Origin: Nostoc foliaceum FACHB-393
GTDB taxonomy: Bacteria > Cyanobacteriota > Cyanobacteriia > Cyanobacteriales > Nostocaceae
Assembly (NCBI RefSeq): GCF_014698505.1
Contig: NZ_JACJTD010000060.1
Span: forward strand, 1 to 39,582
DNA length: 39,582 bases
Reading direction: 5' to 3'
The notes beneath the pieces are model-generated. The model was not told the origin of the DNA and made no database searches. It saw nothing but the letters and a program-made list of their open reading frames with translations. The position numbers were made by a program, and so were the translations under genes. Shown in pieces: positions 16,524 through 24,616 of this stretch. Numbering within the stretch: the stretch's first letter is position 1; each line of letters starts with the position of its first letter.

Positions 16524-19500
16524 TTAAATGATTTTATTTATGATGTGTGTATCATCAGAAACTAAAATACTATCAGGTGTTTCCGGTTGTACTTCGTTAA
16601 TATCAATATAGTTATTACTGTTACCGATGTAGCTATACATTTTAAAATCGGTGACGTAATCGACGTAATTCAAATCTTCTACAAAATCAAGCAGCACAGA
16701 TTTATATATTTTACCTCCAAATAAAATATCCCGGTCTGTTGTGTATGCCCAAGGTGATAGAAACTGAACCAATTCTTGTTTGAGTGCTGTGCTGTAATAG
16801 TTGAATTCATAGCCTGTGTAAAATTGGACTTTGAAATCTACTTGTATTTTCTGATAACGAGGATTTTTAACCTTAATTTTCACTTGCATACCAACACGTT
16901 CTTGTACGTAGGCAGTGATGCGGCTGATGGTATCAGCATCTACTTTCGGCTGCAATCGATTTATTGCGTTTTTGTTTTTTAGATCCGGTATGACTACAAT
17001 CAAGACATTTCCCGGTGCTAACCAGGAATTCTCTTTTGCATGGGGAATACATTTGACTTTATAGACATTGGGAAATGCTTCTAAAATAATCCGTTCGTAG
17101 TCCCAAGCTGTGATACATCGGTTTTTGTGGCGTAACCTTTCTGATACGCGGGTATAGAAGGTCTTGTTTGTTTCTACTGGTTTGCCACCAAAAGATGCAA
17201 AAGGTTGTTGCACTGACTTGATTGGCGATAGTCCGTTTTTAAGTTTAGTAATCTTACCTTTTTGCAACGCAATTAGCAGATGCTGAGAGTCGTTGCCACC
17301 GTTTTTAAATTGTACTTCAACTGCATTGGCAGCTACTTCTATCAACTGGGAAATGGCGTCTACATTTTGGGCAACGGCTGCTTTAATCCAAATGCGATCG
17401 CCAGGTAAAATCGTATTGCTAGTAGTAGTTTCAGTCGGAATCACAAATTTGATAATGCCGCTAGTAAGTAGTTGATTAGTGGTATCAAGTATTACCTCAC
17501 TTCTACTTAGCTGTTTCCAATAGTTGTCGCACAGGACAAACCAAGTAATATCTTCTTGGTTCAATTCTGGATTAGCACTGCCTTCAGCAACTTGAAATAG
17601 TACACTCACGCTATCACCAGGATTCAGCTTGCTAAACCCAATCAATAATTCACCTTCGTGAGTGTATGCAGGCAAAAGTGAAACACTTTTATCGGCAAGA
17701 AAGTTAATTTGTTGGCGTTGATAGCCATGTTCTCGCATCTGTCCAAAATAGGCTATATGAAAAAATTGCAAATCGCTATTGGCAAATTCATTGAGTAAAT
17801 TAGATGCGATATTCACTTCGTCAGAATACGCTTGATATGAAAGTGAAATATTTTGAATAGTGGGTGTATAAGGTTCATTTAATAATGTAAAAACTTTACG
17901 TCTGACGCGATATGTCATCACGTTTTCTATATATTTCTGCCGATAAGTGGAGTGCAAAAAATCTTTTTCCAGTGAAAAGGTAATGAAACCAGTTCGTCCT
18001 TCTGGTGCAACCGTTTGGAAGGATGAGAATACAGGTTTTTGCAGTACATACTTTCTCGCTACATTCCTAGCCCAAAAACTACCAGAACGGCTCAAGGCAT
18101 ACAATTTCATCCCCTCGGTGATACTTGGCGATGCTGAAGAGCTACCGCGAGTGAAGGTGAATATCTGTTCAAACGATGCGTTATTAGAGTTAAACAAATG
18201 TTGTCCGTAACTCGTATTTTCCCAAGTGCCACCATCTTTAAAATAAACAGTAGCAGTAAAATACTTATTATCTACAGATGTACCATATCCGCTATAGTGA
18301 GTGGCAAAATTTGCAGGCGCATCTTTCCATAGTACTTTGATGCTTACTTCTGCAAGTTTTTTTGTCAGGGCTTCTGCATAACCTACGATGAAACGCGAAC
18401 CTTTAGTTGCTTGGAATCCAAAAGGGATAAAGACTTTTTTTGCATCTAATCCGCCGCTATCACTTTCTAGCTGCAAAGAAGTAATGCCTGATACTTCTAC
18501 TGTAATTTTGGCTTTTTGTAAAGTAACATTTTGAAAACTTTTATAACCGATTTTGGTGTTACCAGCTTTTAACAAGACCTGGATTATAGGAGACTGAGTG
18601 TGATAAGAATAACCATGAATCGCAGCGTCATAATCAATCACTGCTTTATCACTTTCACGGACAGTGAAGTTGAATGTTAGGACATTATTATTAATTAAGA
18701 TAGGAGAGATTATAAAAGGCCCTAACCAACTTTTTTCACTAGTGATGAAGACTTCAAATGCACCCACAAGCAATGTATTGTTTAATTTCGTTTTGTCTAA
18801 ATTATTTAGTTGGAGGTTTACTATAACTTTGCGAGTTCCTTCTTGCATTCGCAGTACAGGTGATGCGATCGCAAAGCCCACCTCCGCTGCGGGTAAGTTC
18901 TGATTACCAAAGCCAAACCACTTGCCCTCATCCCCTGGTAGTTTACCCCCTAAACCATCTGTGGAATTGGCGATCGGAGCGTAACGCACTGTTCCAGCGC
19001 CATCATTATCCAAAAAAATAGAGCGCAAAGAATCTACCTGGGATATATTAATTACTGTTTCTCTAGTTGGAACATAAATCAATTCTATACCTGTATTATC
19101 CTTGCCTGCGGAAAATAAATCTGTTGGTGAAATATTTATTGGTGCAGCATTTTTTTTCAGTTCGATTAACAGATGAACTTTATCAGCCACAGCAGATTTT
19201 TGCTGTAACCGCAATACATCCTTATAATAAAAATCCAGATGATTTGCAGTAATTTGATTAATCACTTCCTGGGGCTGTTTGTAGACTTCTAAAAATCCCA
19301 ACAAGAGCGCCAAATGAGGCGATATATCAGCATTTTTATTTTCAATTAACTGTTTTAATTCTGTTTGGTTATAAGGAAAAAATGCACTCCAATTATTAGT
19401 GGGAGCAGCAATATTATTTTGATAGTAATTAACAAACTCGGCGATTTTTTTAGTGAACAGCAATAACTCTTCAGGAGTGCGTTCATCCACATCGGCAAAA

Positions 19501-19586
19501 TGTATCTCTAACTCTTGCAGCAAGCGATCATCTTGGCTTTGTCCTAGTTGAAAAATTATATTTTGAATAATATCTTTGTTAGCCAT
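16524..19586 (-). CDS. cis11: CIS baseplate protein J-like (Cis11), 1020 aa
   Basis: Baseplate-J/gp6-type wedge protein. The C-terminal third holds the family pattern: FYTRVSERLRHKNRCITAWD (about 815-834), FPNVYKVKCIPHA, and VKNPRYQKIQVDFKVQFYTG (about 930-950), followed by LSPWAY. The N-terminal two thirds are beta-rich and probably form the outer wedge. I set the start at the ATG at 19586 (MANKDIIQNI); the frame is open five codons further to a GTG at 19601, which has no good ribosome site. A 296-nt repeat-filled gap separates it from the gp25 gene upstream, so a secondary promoter is possible. Confidence 0.85.
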   Translation of the reverse strand: MANKDIIQNIIFQLGQSQDDRLLQELEIHFADVDERTPEELLLFTKKIAEFVNYYQNNIAAPTNNWSAFFPYNQTELKQLIENKNADISPHLALLLGFLEVYKQPQEVINQITANHLDFYYKDVLRLQQKSAVADKVHLLIELKKNAAPINISPTDLFSAGKDNTGIELIYVPTRETVINISQVDSLRSIFLDNDGAGTVRYAPIANSTDGLGGKLPGDEGKWFGFGNQNLPAAEVGFAIASPVLRMQEGTRKVIVNLQLNNLDKTKLNNTLLVGAFEVFITSEKSWLGPFIISPILINNNVLTFNFTVRESDKAVIDYDAAIHGYSYHTQSPIIQVLLKAGNTKIGYKSFQNVTLQKAKITVEVSGITSLQLESDSGGLDAKKVFIPFGFQATKGSRFIVGYAEALTKKLAEVSIKVLWKDAPANFATHYSGYGTSVDNKYFTATVYFKDGGTWENTSYGQHLFNSNNASFEQIFTFTRGSSSASPSITEGMKLYALSRSGSFWARNVARKYVLQKPVFSSFQTVAPEGRTGFITFSLEKDFLHSTYRQKYIENVMTYRVRRKVFTLLNEPYTPTIQNISLSYQAYSDEVNIASNLLNEFANSDLQFFHIAYFGQMREHGYQRQQINFLADKSVSLLPAYTHEGELLIGFSKLNPGDSVSVLFQVAEGSANPELNQEDITWFVLCDNYWKQLSRSEVILDTTNQLLTSGIIKFVIPTETTTSNTILPGDRIWIKAAVAQNVDAISQLIEVAANAVEVQFKNGGNDSQHLLIALQKGKITKLKNGLSPIKSVQQPFASFGGKPVETNKTFYTRVSERLRHKNRCITAWDYERIILEAFPNVYKVKCIPHAKENSWLAPGNVLIVVIPDLKNKNAINRLQPKVDADTISRITAYVQERVGMQVKIKVKNPRYQKIQVDFKVQFYTGYEFNYYSTALKQELVQFLSPWAYTTDRDILFGGKIYKSVLLDFVEDLNYVDYVTDFKMYSYIGNSNNYIDINEVQPETPDSILVSDDTHIINKII

Positions 19587-19601
19587 ATCGAATTCTTTCA
19601 C

Positions 19602-19897
19602 CTAAATTCATTTAGCAGTTGCTCCAGGAAATTTAATGTAATACCAATCCTCCGTGAACTTGCACTTAATGATTATTCCTTCTCTCTTGGCATCCTTCTC
19701 TGCGCGTTCGCATAGTGTCTCGTAGGATGCTAAGTTAAGAATATTCGTAGGTTGGTTGAGGCAATGCCTTACCCAACAAACCCCGCAAAATGTTGGGTTT
19801 CGTTCCTCAACCTAACCTACACATTTTTATTTTTTAGGCTTAACCGAGCAATATTGGAAGGTGATTCACAATCCAAAATCTAAAATATAAAATTGGA
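19602..19897. other. Repeat-filled gap between gp25 and cis11
   Basis: No gene fits here. The 296 bases hold a CTGCGCGTTCGCATAGTGTC-type dispersed repeat (about 19710-19740) and a hairpin element at 19747-19820. The rest is AT-rich without a convincing promoter. Confidence 0.6.
19747..19820. repeat. Hairpin-forming dispersed repeat
   Basis: GTAGGTTGGTTGAGG at 19747-19761 is complementary, with one extra base, to CCTCAACCTAACCTAC at 19805-19820. Inside is a second nested pair (CCCAACA / TGTTGGG). This is a common Nostoc-type intergenic repeat associated with the phrase GTTGGGTTTCGTTCCTCAAC. It is transcribed within the CIS operon and could slow the polymerase or serve as an RNA processing site. 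Confidence 0.7.
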
Positions 19898-20353
19898 TTA
19901 CAAATTAGGAATTACAAAGTTAGCTCTGACTTCATTGGCATCAGTGGTATAAAACGGATAAACGAGATTAAATCGTGAGTTGCTAGCCCGTATCTGATAG
20001 CTAATTATTATATTAATTTTGCCTTCATATTGACTTGAAGTATCCAACTCTAGGGAAAGCAAGTTAATCCTTGGCTCATAAATTAAAATCGCCGTTTTTA
20101 CACGATCTTCCAGGAATGTCTTCGTTGTGGTGCTGATGGCATCAAACAGAATTTCCTGCATATCGACACCATATTTAGGATTCAGAAAACGCTCGCCGAC
20201 AGCAGTCCCCAAAAGGATTTTCAGGCTGTCCTCGATATCTTCTTCATCTGATTTCATCAATACTACACCGCTTTCAAGTAAGAACTCTGGTGGAAAACTC
20301 CAGCCAGTACCCAAGAAAGAAGTATATGTTATGTCCGATTCGTTTTTTTCCAT
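19898..20353 (-). CDS. cis9: gp25-like baseplate protein (Cis9), 151 aa
   Basis: This belongs to the GPW/gp25 family, the baseplate component that starts sheath assembly. The core is LLGTAVGERFLNPKYGVDMQ (about residues 48-67), followed by the helix TKTFLEDRVKTAILIYEPRI and the strand LLSLELD. The EPR triad typical of gp25 is present. Length is normal for eCIS gp25. It starts 18 nt after the PAAR gene. About 30 residues before the core, with GTGWSFPPEF, match the usual N-terminal strand of the family. Confidence 0.92.
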   Translation of the reverse strand: MEKNESDITYTSFLGTGWSFPPEFLLESGVVLMKSDEEDIEDSLKILLGTAVGERFLNPKYGVDMQEILFDAISTTTKTFLEDRVKTAILIYEPRINLLSLELDTSSQYEGKINIIISYQIRASNSRFNLVYPFYTTDANEVRANFVIPNL

Positions 20354-20371
20354 AAAGACACGTGCTAATGT

Positions 20372-20650
20372 TCAATTAATAATCACAGTCGGATCGCCAA
20401 CAGCTACCATCGCTCCACAGATACAAGTATCAGATGTACGCAGTGCTGGCATTCCTCTGATTAACACTTGAGTGCTACCGATAGGAAAGACACTTGTTGT
20501 AGGTTGATGTGCGTTGGGTGGAAGCGAGCAAACATGGATATCACTAGCTATGGCAGCGGGTTTGCCACTGATTAAAACATTACTAACTCCAGGACCGATG
20601 ATAGTTCCCCCATGATTAGTTGTATCGCCGACTCGTGCTGCTGCGGGCAT
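20372..20650 (-). CDS. cis10: PAAR-domain spike tip protein (Cis10), 92 aa
   Basis: A small PAAR protein that caps the VgrG-like spike with a sharp tip. It starts MPAAARVGDTTNHGG and shows the repeated pattern of such proteins: GVSNVLISGKPAA, then VLIRGMPALRTSDTC and VAVGDPTVIIN. Candidate metal ligands are H13, H39 and H47 with Cys in SDTCICG. There is no C-terminal extension, so this tip carries no fused effector. It follows the spike gene after a 265-nt repeat-bearing gap and is followed by gp25 after 18 nt. Confidence 0.92.
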   Translation of the reverse strand: MPAAARVGDTTNHGGTIIGPGVSNVLISGKPAAIASDIHVCSLPPNAHQPTTSVFPIGSTQVLIRGMPALRTSDTCICGAMVAVGDPTVIIN

Positions 20651-20915
20651 AATGTTTGATCCTATAAATAAATAATTATAAAATGCAAAATGTCAACTGT
20701 AACTTTCACTTTGGGGGAGTACGAAGTAGGGAGTAAAATTTTCTAAATTACGCAAATGATATGCAAATTTCGGTGTTGCCGAATCAAAATATTAAATGCC
20801 AAAATTACCTCTTTTCTTTGCACCTACTCTTCTCTACGAGACGCTCCGCGAACGAGATCGTTAAGAGCGATTGCGCCTTTGCGTGAGACTAATTCATAGT
20901 TATACTCAACAACAA
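20651..20915. other. Gap between cis8 and the PAAR gene with a dispersed repeat
   Basis: There is no gene in these 265 bases. A CTACGAGACGCTCCGCGAACG phrase at about 20836-20856, common in Nostoc-like genomes, is followed by AGAGCGATTGCGCCTTTGCG, a second repeat-like piece. The remainder is AT-rich. Confidence 0.6.
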
Positions 20916-22658
20916 TTAATTGATCAGCACCAAACTACCCTTAACTTTCATCGTTGCAGTACTGGAAATTTCTGCGCCTGATGTTCCCTGCAATTTGATA
21001 TCTGTGCCACCCTTGACCCTAAATGAAGTACCCGACTCTATTTTTACTTCTGTCCCAGCTTTCAGTTCGATCGCTTTGCTACTTTCGATTTTGATACCGT
21101 TTGGAGTCATAGCAATTTTGTTTCCATTTTGATCCTCAATTTTGATAGATTTATCTTCTTCACTCAGGCTGATTTTATTGCCTGCTGGCGTTTCCAATTG
21201 CATTATTTTTTTTTCATCATTAAAGTAAAGTTTCATTTTGGAACGGCTTTGATAAACTTTTTCGTGATTGGCATCAGTTCCTTCCAGAGGTGCGGCTTTG
21301 GCACTGCTATGCAGCATCCCCAAAACGATCGCTTGTCGTGGATCGTCATTCAAAAATCCCAACACCACTTCATCCCCAACTTCGGGACGGAAGAAGAAAC
21401 CACGGTCATTACCGGCATCTACAGCTGCTACTCTTGCCCAAGTACCATCCTCCTGATTATTCACTAAGGGCATCCGCACACGTACACGATGTTCGCCATT
21501 GGGGTCTTCATTGCTTACTACTACACCGATTTGCAAGCCGTTGATCCCAGGTAAAAGGGCTGCGGCTTTCGGTGCAGCCACATTAGTTTCTTCAGCCAGC
21601 CATTTTTCAGCGTTGCCAAACTGAATATGTGTTTTCCAGCCTTGCACTAAGTCAAAGTCTTGGCGCACACCTGTAACAAACACATTACCGTTATAGCGAT
21701 CGCCTACTCCACTCAAGGTAATCATATCTCCTGGGTTCACCGTTGCGATACCTTCACATTTGACACGCCCGCTTACCTTGCTCATTTGAGATTTCAGCCA
21801 TTGGGCATTCGCCCATACCTGTGCTTCTTCTTCGCTGACGGCTATATGTTGGAGTTGATAATGGTCAAGTGCTACCACAGATGCTAAGTCATTACTTTCC
21901 AAATTACCTGGACTGTTCAATTCTGGGTCAGCAGCTTCTTTCGTCAGCACACTTTGCTGGCTAGCATCCCAAGTGAAACTCTTAACGGCGCTATATTGCA
22001 GACGTGCGTCAATTGCTGCGTCCATTTCGATGATTGTTGAACCAAACTGAAGTGAGCAAACTGGCGCACTATTAAAAGTGGGTGCTTTGACTATAACTCG
22101 ATCGCTATTGGTAAAGACCAGTTTTCCATTTGCTTCGGCCCGCGTCAGCAAAAAATCCCAGTCGGTGGAGTCATACTGCACCTGTTGTTGATGAATCACC
22201 GATGTGCTGTCTACAACTGCATTAATTCGTGCATTCTCTAGCAACTTGCTAATGATGTCACTGTCTGGTTGCTCAAAGAAATAAGCATTTTTGCGGCCTA
22301 CTGTGAGTTTCACCGTTTGATGGCGACATTCTACTACCAACTGAGGGGCGCTGTTGTCACGCACCTTGAGATTTTGCTGGATAACGATTCCTTTAAATAT
22401 AGATACAGCATTGCTATCAGCTCCAGCCAGGATTTCCACTTCCTTACCTGGGATGAATGTATTGGCATTACTGAGAGGAAAATCGCTACTAGATGCAGCA
22501 CCATCCAAATATACTAAGCGTGCAGAAGATATTTTATTGATCGCCTTGAGAACATACACTGCTAACAATTGGGATTCACGCGTTACCGCTTCGCCTCCTA
22601 CCTTCACGGTGAATTCACGGTGTTCAATAGAAATCGGTAATGTCCTGGTTTCGGGCAT
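20916..22658 (-). CDS. cis8: VgrG-like spike protein (Cis8), 580 aa
   Basis: The central spike trimer. Residues 1-360 follow the gp27-like hub pattern, including YDSTDWDFLLTRAEANGKLV (about 168-187) and VNPGDMITLSGVGDRYNGNV. Residues 375-455 form the OB-fold gp5-like domain (IGVVVSNEDPNGEHRVRVRM; later RPEVGDEVVLGFLNDDPRQA and IVLGMLHSS). The last 90 residues are short repeats of the beta-helix needle (AGNKISLSEEDKSIKIEDQN and GTDIKLQGTS). Length is normal, and no effector domain is fused. It starts 2 nt after cis7. Confidence 0.92.
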   Translation of the reverse strand: MPETRTLPISIEHREFTVKVGGEAVTRESQLLAVYVLKAINKISSARLVYLDGAASSSDFPLSNANTFIPGKEVEILAGADSNAVSIFKGIVIQQNLKVRDNSAPQLVVECRHQTVKLTVGRKNAYFFEQPDSDIISKLLENARINAVVDSTSVIHQQQVQYDSTDWDFLLTRAEANGKLVFTNSDRVIVKAPTFNSAPVCSLQFGSTIIEMDAAIDARLQYSAVKSFTWDASQQSVLTKEAADPELNSPGNLESNDLASVVALDHYQLQHIAVSEEEAQVWANAQWLKSQMSKVSGRVKCEGIATVNPGDMITLSGVGDRYNGNVFVTGVRQDFDLVQGWKTHIQFGNAEKWLAEETNVAAPKAAALLPGINGLQIGVVVSNEDPNGEHRVRVRMPLVNNQEDGTWARVAAVDAGNDRGFFFRPEVGDEVVLGFLNDDPRQAIVLGMLHSSAKAAPLEGTDANHEKVYQSRSKMKLYFNDEKKIMQLETPAGNKISLSEEDKSIKIEDQNGNKIAMTPNGIKIESSKAIELKAGTEVKIESGTSFRVKGGTDIKLQGTSGAEISSTATMKVKGSLVLIN

Positions 22659-22660
22659 GG

Positions 22661-23335
22661 CTAATTTTTCAATATTGGTGGAAATAAAATCTTAGTGCCG
22701 GGTGTCAGCTTGCGGAAGTTTTCAATCTGATTGGCACGGGCGACTTGCAGATAGTAATTTGGATCGCCATAAATCTCGTAGCAGAGGTTAGGCAGCTTAT
22801 CGCCTGCTATCACCAAACGAATGTGCGTTAGGTCAGATGACTCATCTTGGGCGATCGCTTGCCGGGTTTTATCATCGGAATTATCAGTAAAGTTGGCAGT
22901 AATAATTGCTCGTAATGGCACACCGTTAGGTTTAAATAACTTGTAGGCGATCGAGGCACTTTTGAGTACACAACGCTTTACTTGTAGAGTTCCCCAGACA
23001 ATTTTGAGATAACTCGTCCGATGGATTTTGCCATTGTAACCTGTGACTATTTGAAATTCTTCTACCTTCTTTTGAACTTCAATCATCTGACCATTAGCAC
23101 CTGTTCCATCAAGAAAAAAGGTAAGTGACATATCACCAGGCTTTGCTTTTTTGAAGTTCATCCGACTATTAGTAGTACCCGCTCCCTGTGCGCCGTCATA
23201 TTCTATTTCATAGGCAATGGTGATTTCATTCGGATTAACATAAGCCTCAAACTTTGGCACTGGTTGTTTATCCGAATAATCAGCTTTTTCATAGGATAGA
23301 ATCGTGAGTTTTTCCAGTGTTCCTCTGTCGCTCAT
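22661..23335 (-). CDS. cis7: LysM-containing tube-initiation protein (Cis7), 224 aa
   Basis: A CIS tube-type protein linking the tube to the spike hub. Residues 1-160 match the family with EIEYDGAQGAGTTNSRMNFK (about 39-58), then LTFFLDGTGANG. The C-terminus is a LysM-like domain (IRLVIAGDKLPNLCYEIYGD, then ARANQIENFRKLTPGTKILF), common at this end in Afp7/gp53-like proteins. It lies 3 nt after the DUF5908-like gene and 2 nt before cis8, a tightly coupled set. Confidence 0.9.
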   Translation of the reverse strand: MSDRGTLEKLTILSYEKADYSDKQPVPKFEAYVNPNEITIAYEIEYDGAQGAGTTNSRMNFKKAKPGDMSLTFFLDGTGANGQMIEVQKKVEEFQIVTGYNGKIHRTSYLKIVWGTLQVKRCVLKSASIAYKLFKPNGVPLRAIITANFTDNSDDKTRQAIAQDESSDLTHIRLVIAGDKLPNLCYEIYGDPNYYLQVARANQIENFRKLTPGTKILFPPILKN

Positions 23336-23338
23336 AGT

Positions 23339-23500
23339 TTAACGTTCTTCCTTTTGCTTGAGGATATCTAACACACGCTCTACACATTGGCTGATGATGG
23401 CTTGTTTATCATCAGTGCTAGAAGGCGCAGTTGTCGCACCGCCTGATGCTTGGTTGTTAACTTCGACAGAAATCACGACTTCATCTACAACTATGGGCAT
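23339..23500 (-). CDS. DUF5908-like small protein (Cis6 position), 53 aa
   Basis: A 53-residue frame starting MPIVVDEVVISVEVNN and ending VERVLDILKQKEER. The opening MPI-(3-4 residues)-VVI-x-V is typical of DUF5908 proteins, which sit between the second tube gene and the LysM gene in many eCIS loci, where Afp/PVC loci have the short gene 6. It consists of one beta strand, a Gly/Ser/Thr linker and one C-terminal helix. It follows cis5 by 4 nt and precedes cis7 by 3 nt. The exact role is unknown to me. It is easily missed because of its size. Confidence 0.75.
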   Translation of the reverse strand: MPIVVDEVVISVEVNNQASGGATTAPSSTDDKQAIISQCVERVLDILKQKEER

Positions 23501-23504
23501 GGTT

Positions 23505-23951
23505 TTAAGATTTATCTAAGGTGAAATATTGATAAAAAAACTGTAATGTTTCAATTACTACCGCATTATTTGATGCATTAAAGTCACTCACCGCCCATTT
23601 AGTAGGATAAGCGTTAATCACATGCCAGGTTAACAAAGGTTCATGTTTTTCATTGAGCAAATTGATATCGATATTTTTGGGACGAATATTGTAGTCTTCA
23701 ATGCACTCTCTGATCCAGGTTATAAGTTTTGAATTCAGCATTAGCCCCCGTTTTAATACTAAATCTGGGTATTTTGCACGGGTGGGGAATTTTTGGATAA
23801 ACCGATTTTCCCCACCTTCAGTTATTTCTTCGGTTCCCATTTCCACTGCGAGTCCGCTGACTTCAGAGAACCGCACATCGTTATCATTGGCTGATAGTCC
23901 CAGAACCTCCACTTTAAAGTGAAAGCCAACAGGTGGATAATAGTTAGGCAT
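23505..23951 (-). CDS. cis5: CIS tube protein (Cis5, gp19-like), 148 aa
   Basis: A T4 gp19-type tube protein. It starts MPNYYPPVGFHFKVEV and contains VRFSEVSGLAVEMGTEEITE (about 26-45) and KYPDLVLKRGLM (about 60-71), both conserved in tube proteins, followed by ITWIRECIED and a C-terminal strand (AVVIETLQFFYQYF). It shares this pattern with the neighbouring cis1 but differs clearly in sequence, as expected for the tube-initiator subunit next to the LysM gene. Its first codon overlaps the last base of the cis1 stop codon (1 nt). Confidence 0.88.
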   Translation of the reverse strand: MPNYYPPVGFHFKVEVLGLSANDNDVRFSEVSGLAVEMGTEEITEGGENRFIQKFPTRAKYPDLVLKRGLMLNSKLITWIRECIEDYNIRPKNIDINLLNEKHEPLLTWHVINAYPTKWAVSDFNASNNAVVIETLQFFYQYFTLDKS

Positions 23952-24412
23952 TATTTGATTTTGACTTCAATACCTTCGTGGGCAATTTCGATAGATTCAA
24001 TCGCTACCTCATTCCCACTGGCTTTTAACTGCGGTCCTTCTAATTTGACTGGGAAAGCCCGCAGCACATTCCACCACATCACCGGACTGTGGGTTTCATC
24101 TAACAGTTTGATGGTGAGGTCACGCCTTTCGACTTTGTTTAAGAGTAGCGTTGTTTCCACCCACTTGTAGAAGTCATTATCGCTGAGAACGATACCGCGC
24201 TTCATCATGACGTTGGTGTACTTGTGAAGACCGACAACTTTGATGGGTGAATATTCCGGTATTATCCCATCACGATATTCGATAACTTGGATTTCCCGGG
24301 TTAGTCCAGTGACTTCTGAAAATCCCGCAGAATATTCGCCGCGTGCATCCCCACCCCAATCAACAGAGAAATGAAAGACGGGAATCGGATATATTTTTTG
24401 ATCTCTAGGCAT
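23951..24412 (-). CDS. cis1: CIS main tube protein (Cis1, gp19-like), 153 aa
   Basis: The inner-tube subunit. It starts MPRDQKIYPIPVFHFSVDW, followed by GFSEVTGLTREIQVIEYRDG (about 29-48), IKVVGLHKYTNVMMKRGIVL and FYKWVETTLLLNK, then a C-terminal strand with EVAIESIEIAHEGIEV. I assign it as Cis1 because it follows the sheath gene while the second tube gene adjoins the DUF5908/LysM pair. AAGGAATA upstream of the ATG at 24412 is a reasonable ribosome site. It is separated from the sheath gene by a 204-nt spacer with repeat remnants. Confidence 0.88.
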   Translation of the reverse strand: MPRDQKIYPIPVFHFSVDWGGDARGEYSAGFSEVTGLTREIQVIEYRDGIIPEYSPIKVVGLHKYTNVMMKRGIVLSDNDFYKWVETTLLLNKVERRDLTIKLLDETHSPVMWWNVLRAFPVKLEGPQLKASGNEVAIESIEIAHEGIEVKIK

Positions 24413-24616
24413 AGTTTATTCCTTGATAATTGTTAAAGGAGAATTCAGAATTCAGAATCAATCCGTCTTGAAAAGCTTGTTCGCCAGAATCCGGCGCTGA
24501 AATTTTTTCCAAAATTGAAAATCATAATGCCCCTATCTAGAGTGTTCTCTTTCAATCCAAAATCCAAAACTTGTACTGAGCCAAGTCGAAGTATCCAAAA
24601 TCCAAAATCGATTGAT
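24413..24616. other. Gap between sheath and tube genes with dispersed-repeat remnants
   Basis: No gene is present. AATTCAGAATTCAGAATCAA (24442 region), a TTGTACTGAGCCAAGTCGAA phrase near 24570 and the repeated AATCCAAAATCCAAAAT motif are all familiar from Nostoc-type intergenic DNA. A small palindrome (CCGGCG/CGCCGG-like, about 24488) is the only strong hairpin. Confidence 0.55.

Noticed and set aside
16524..19601. Type VI secretion system
   Set aside because: VgrG-like, PAAR and gp25 proteins are shared with T6SS, but TssJLM, ClpV and TssB/TssC genes are absent, and the single sheath gene and cap are of the eCIS type.
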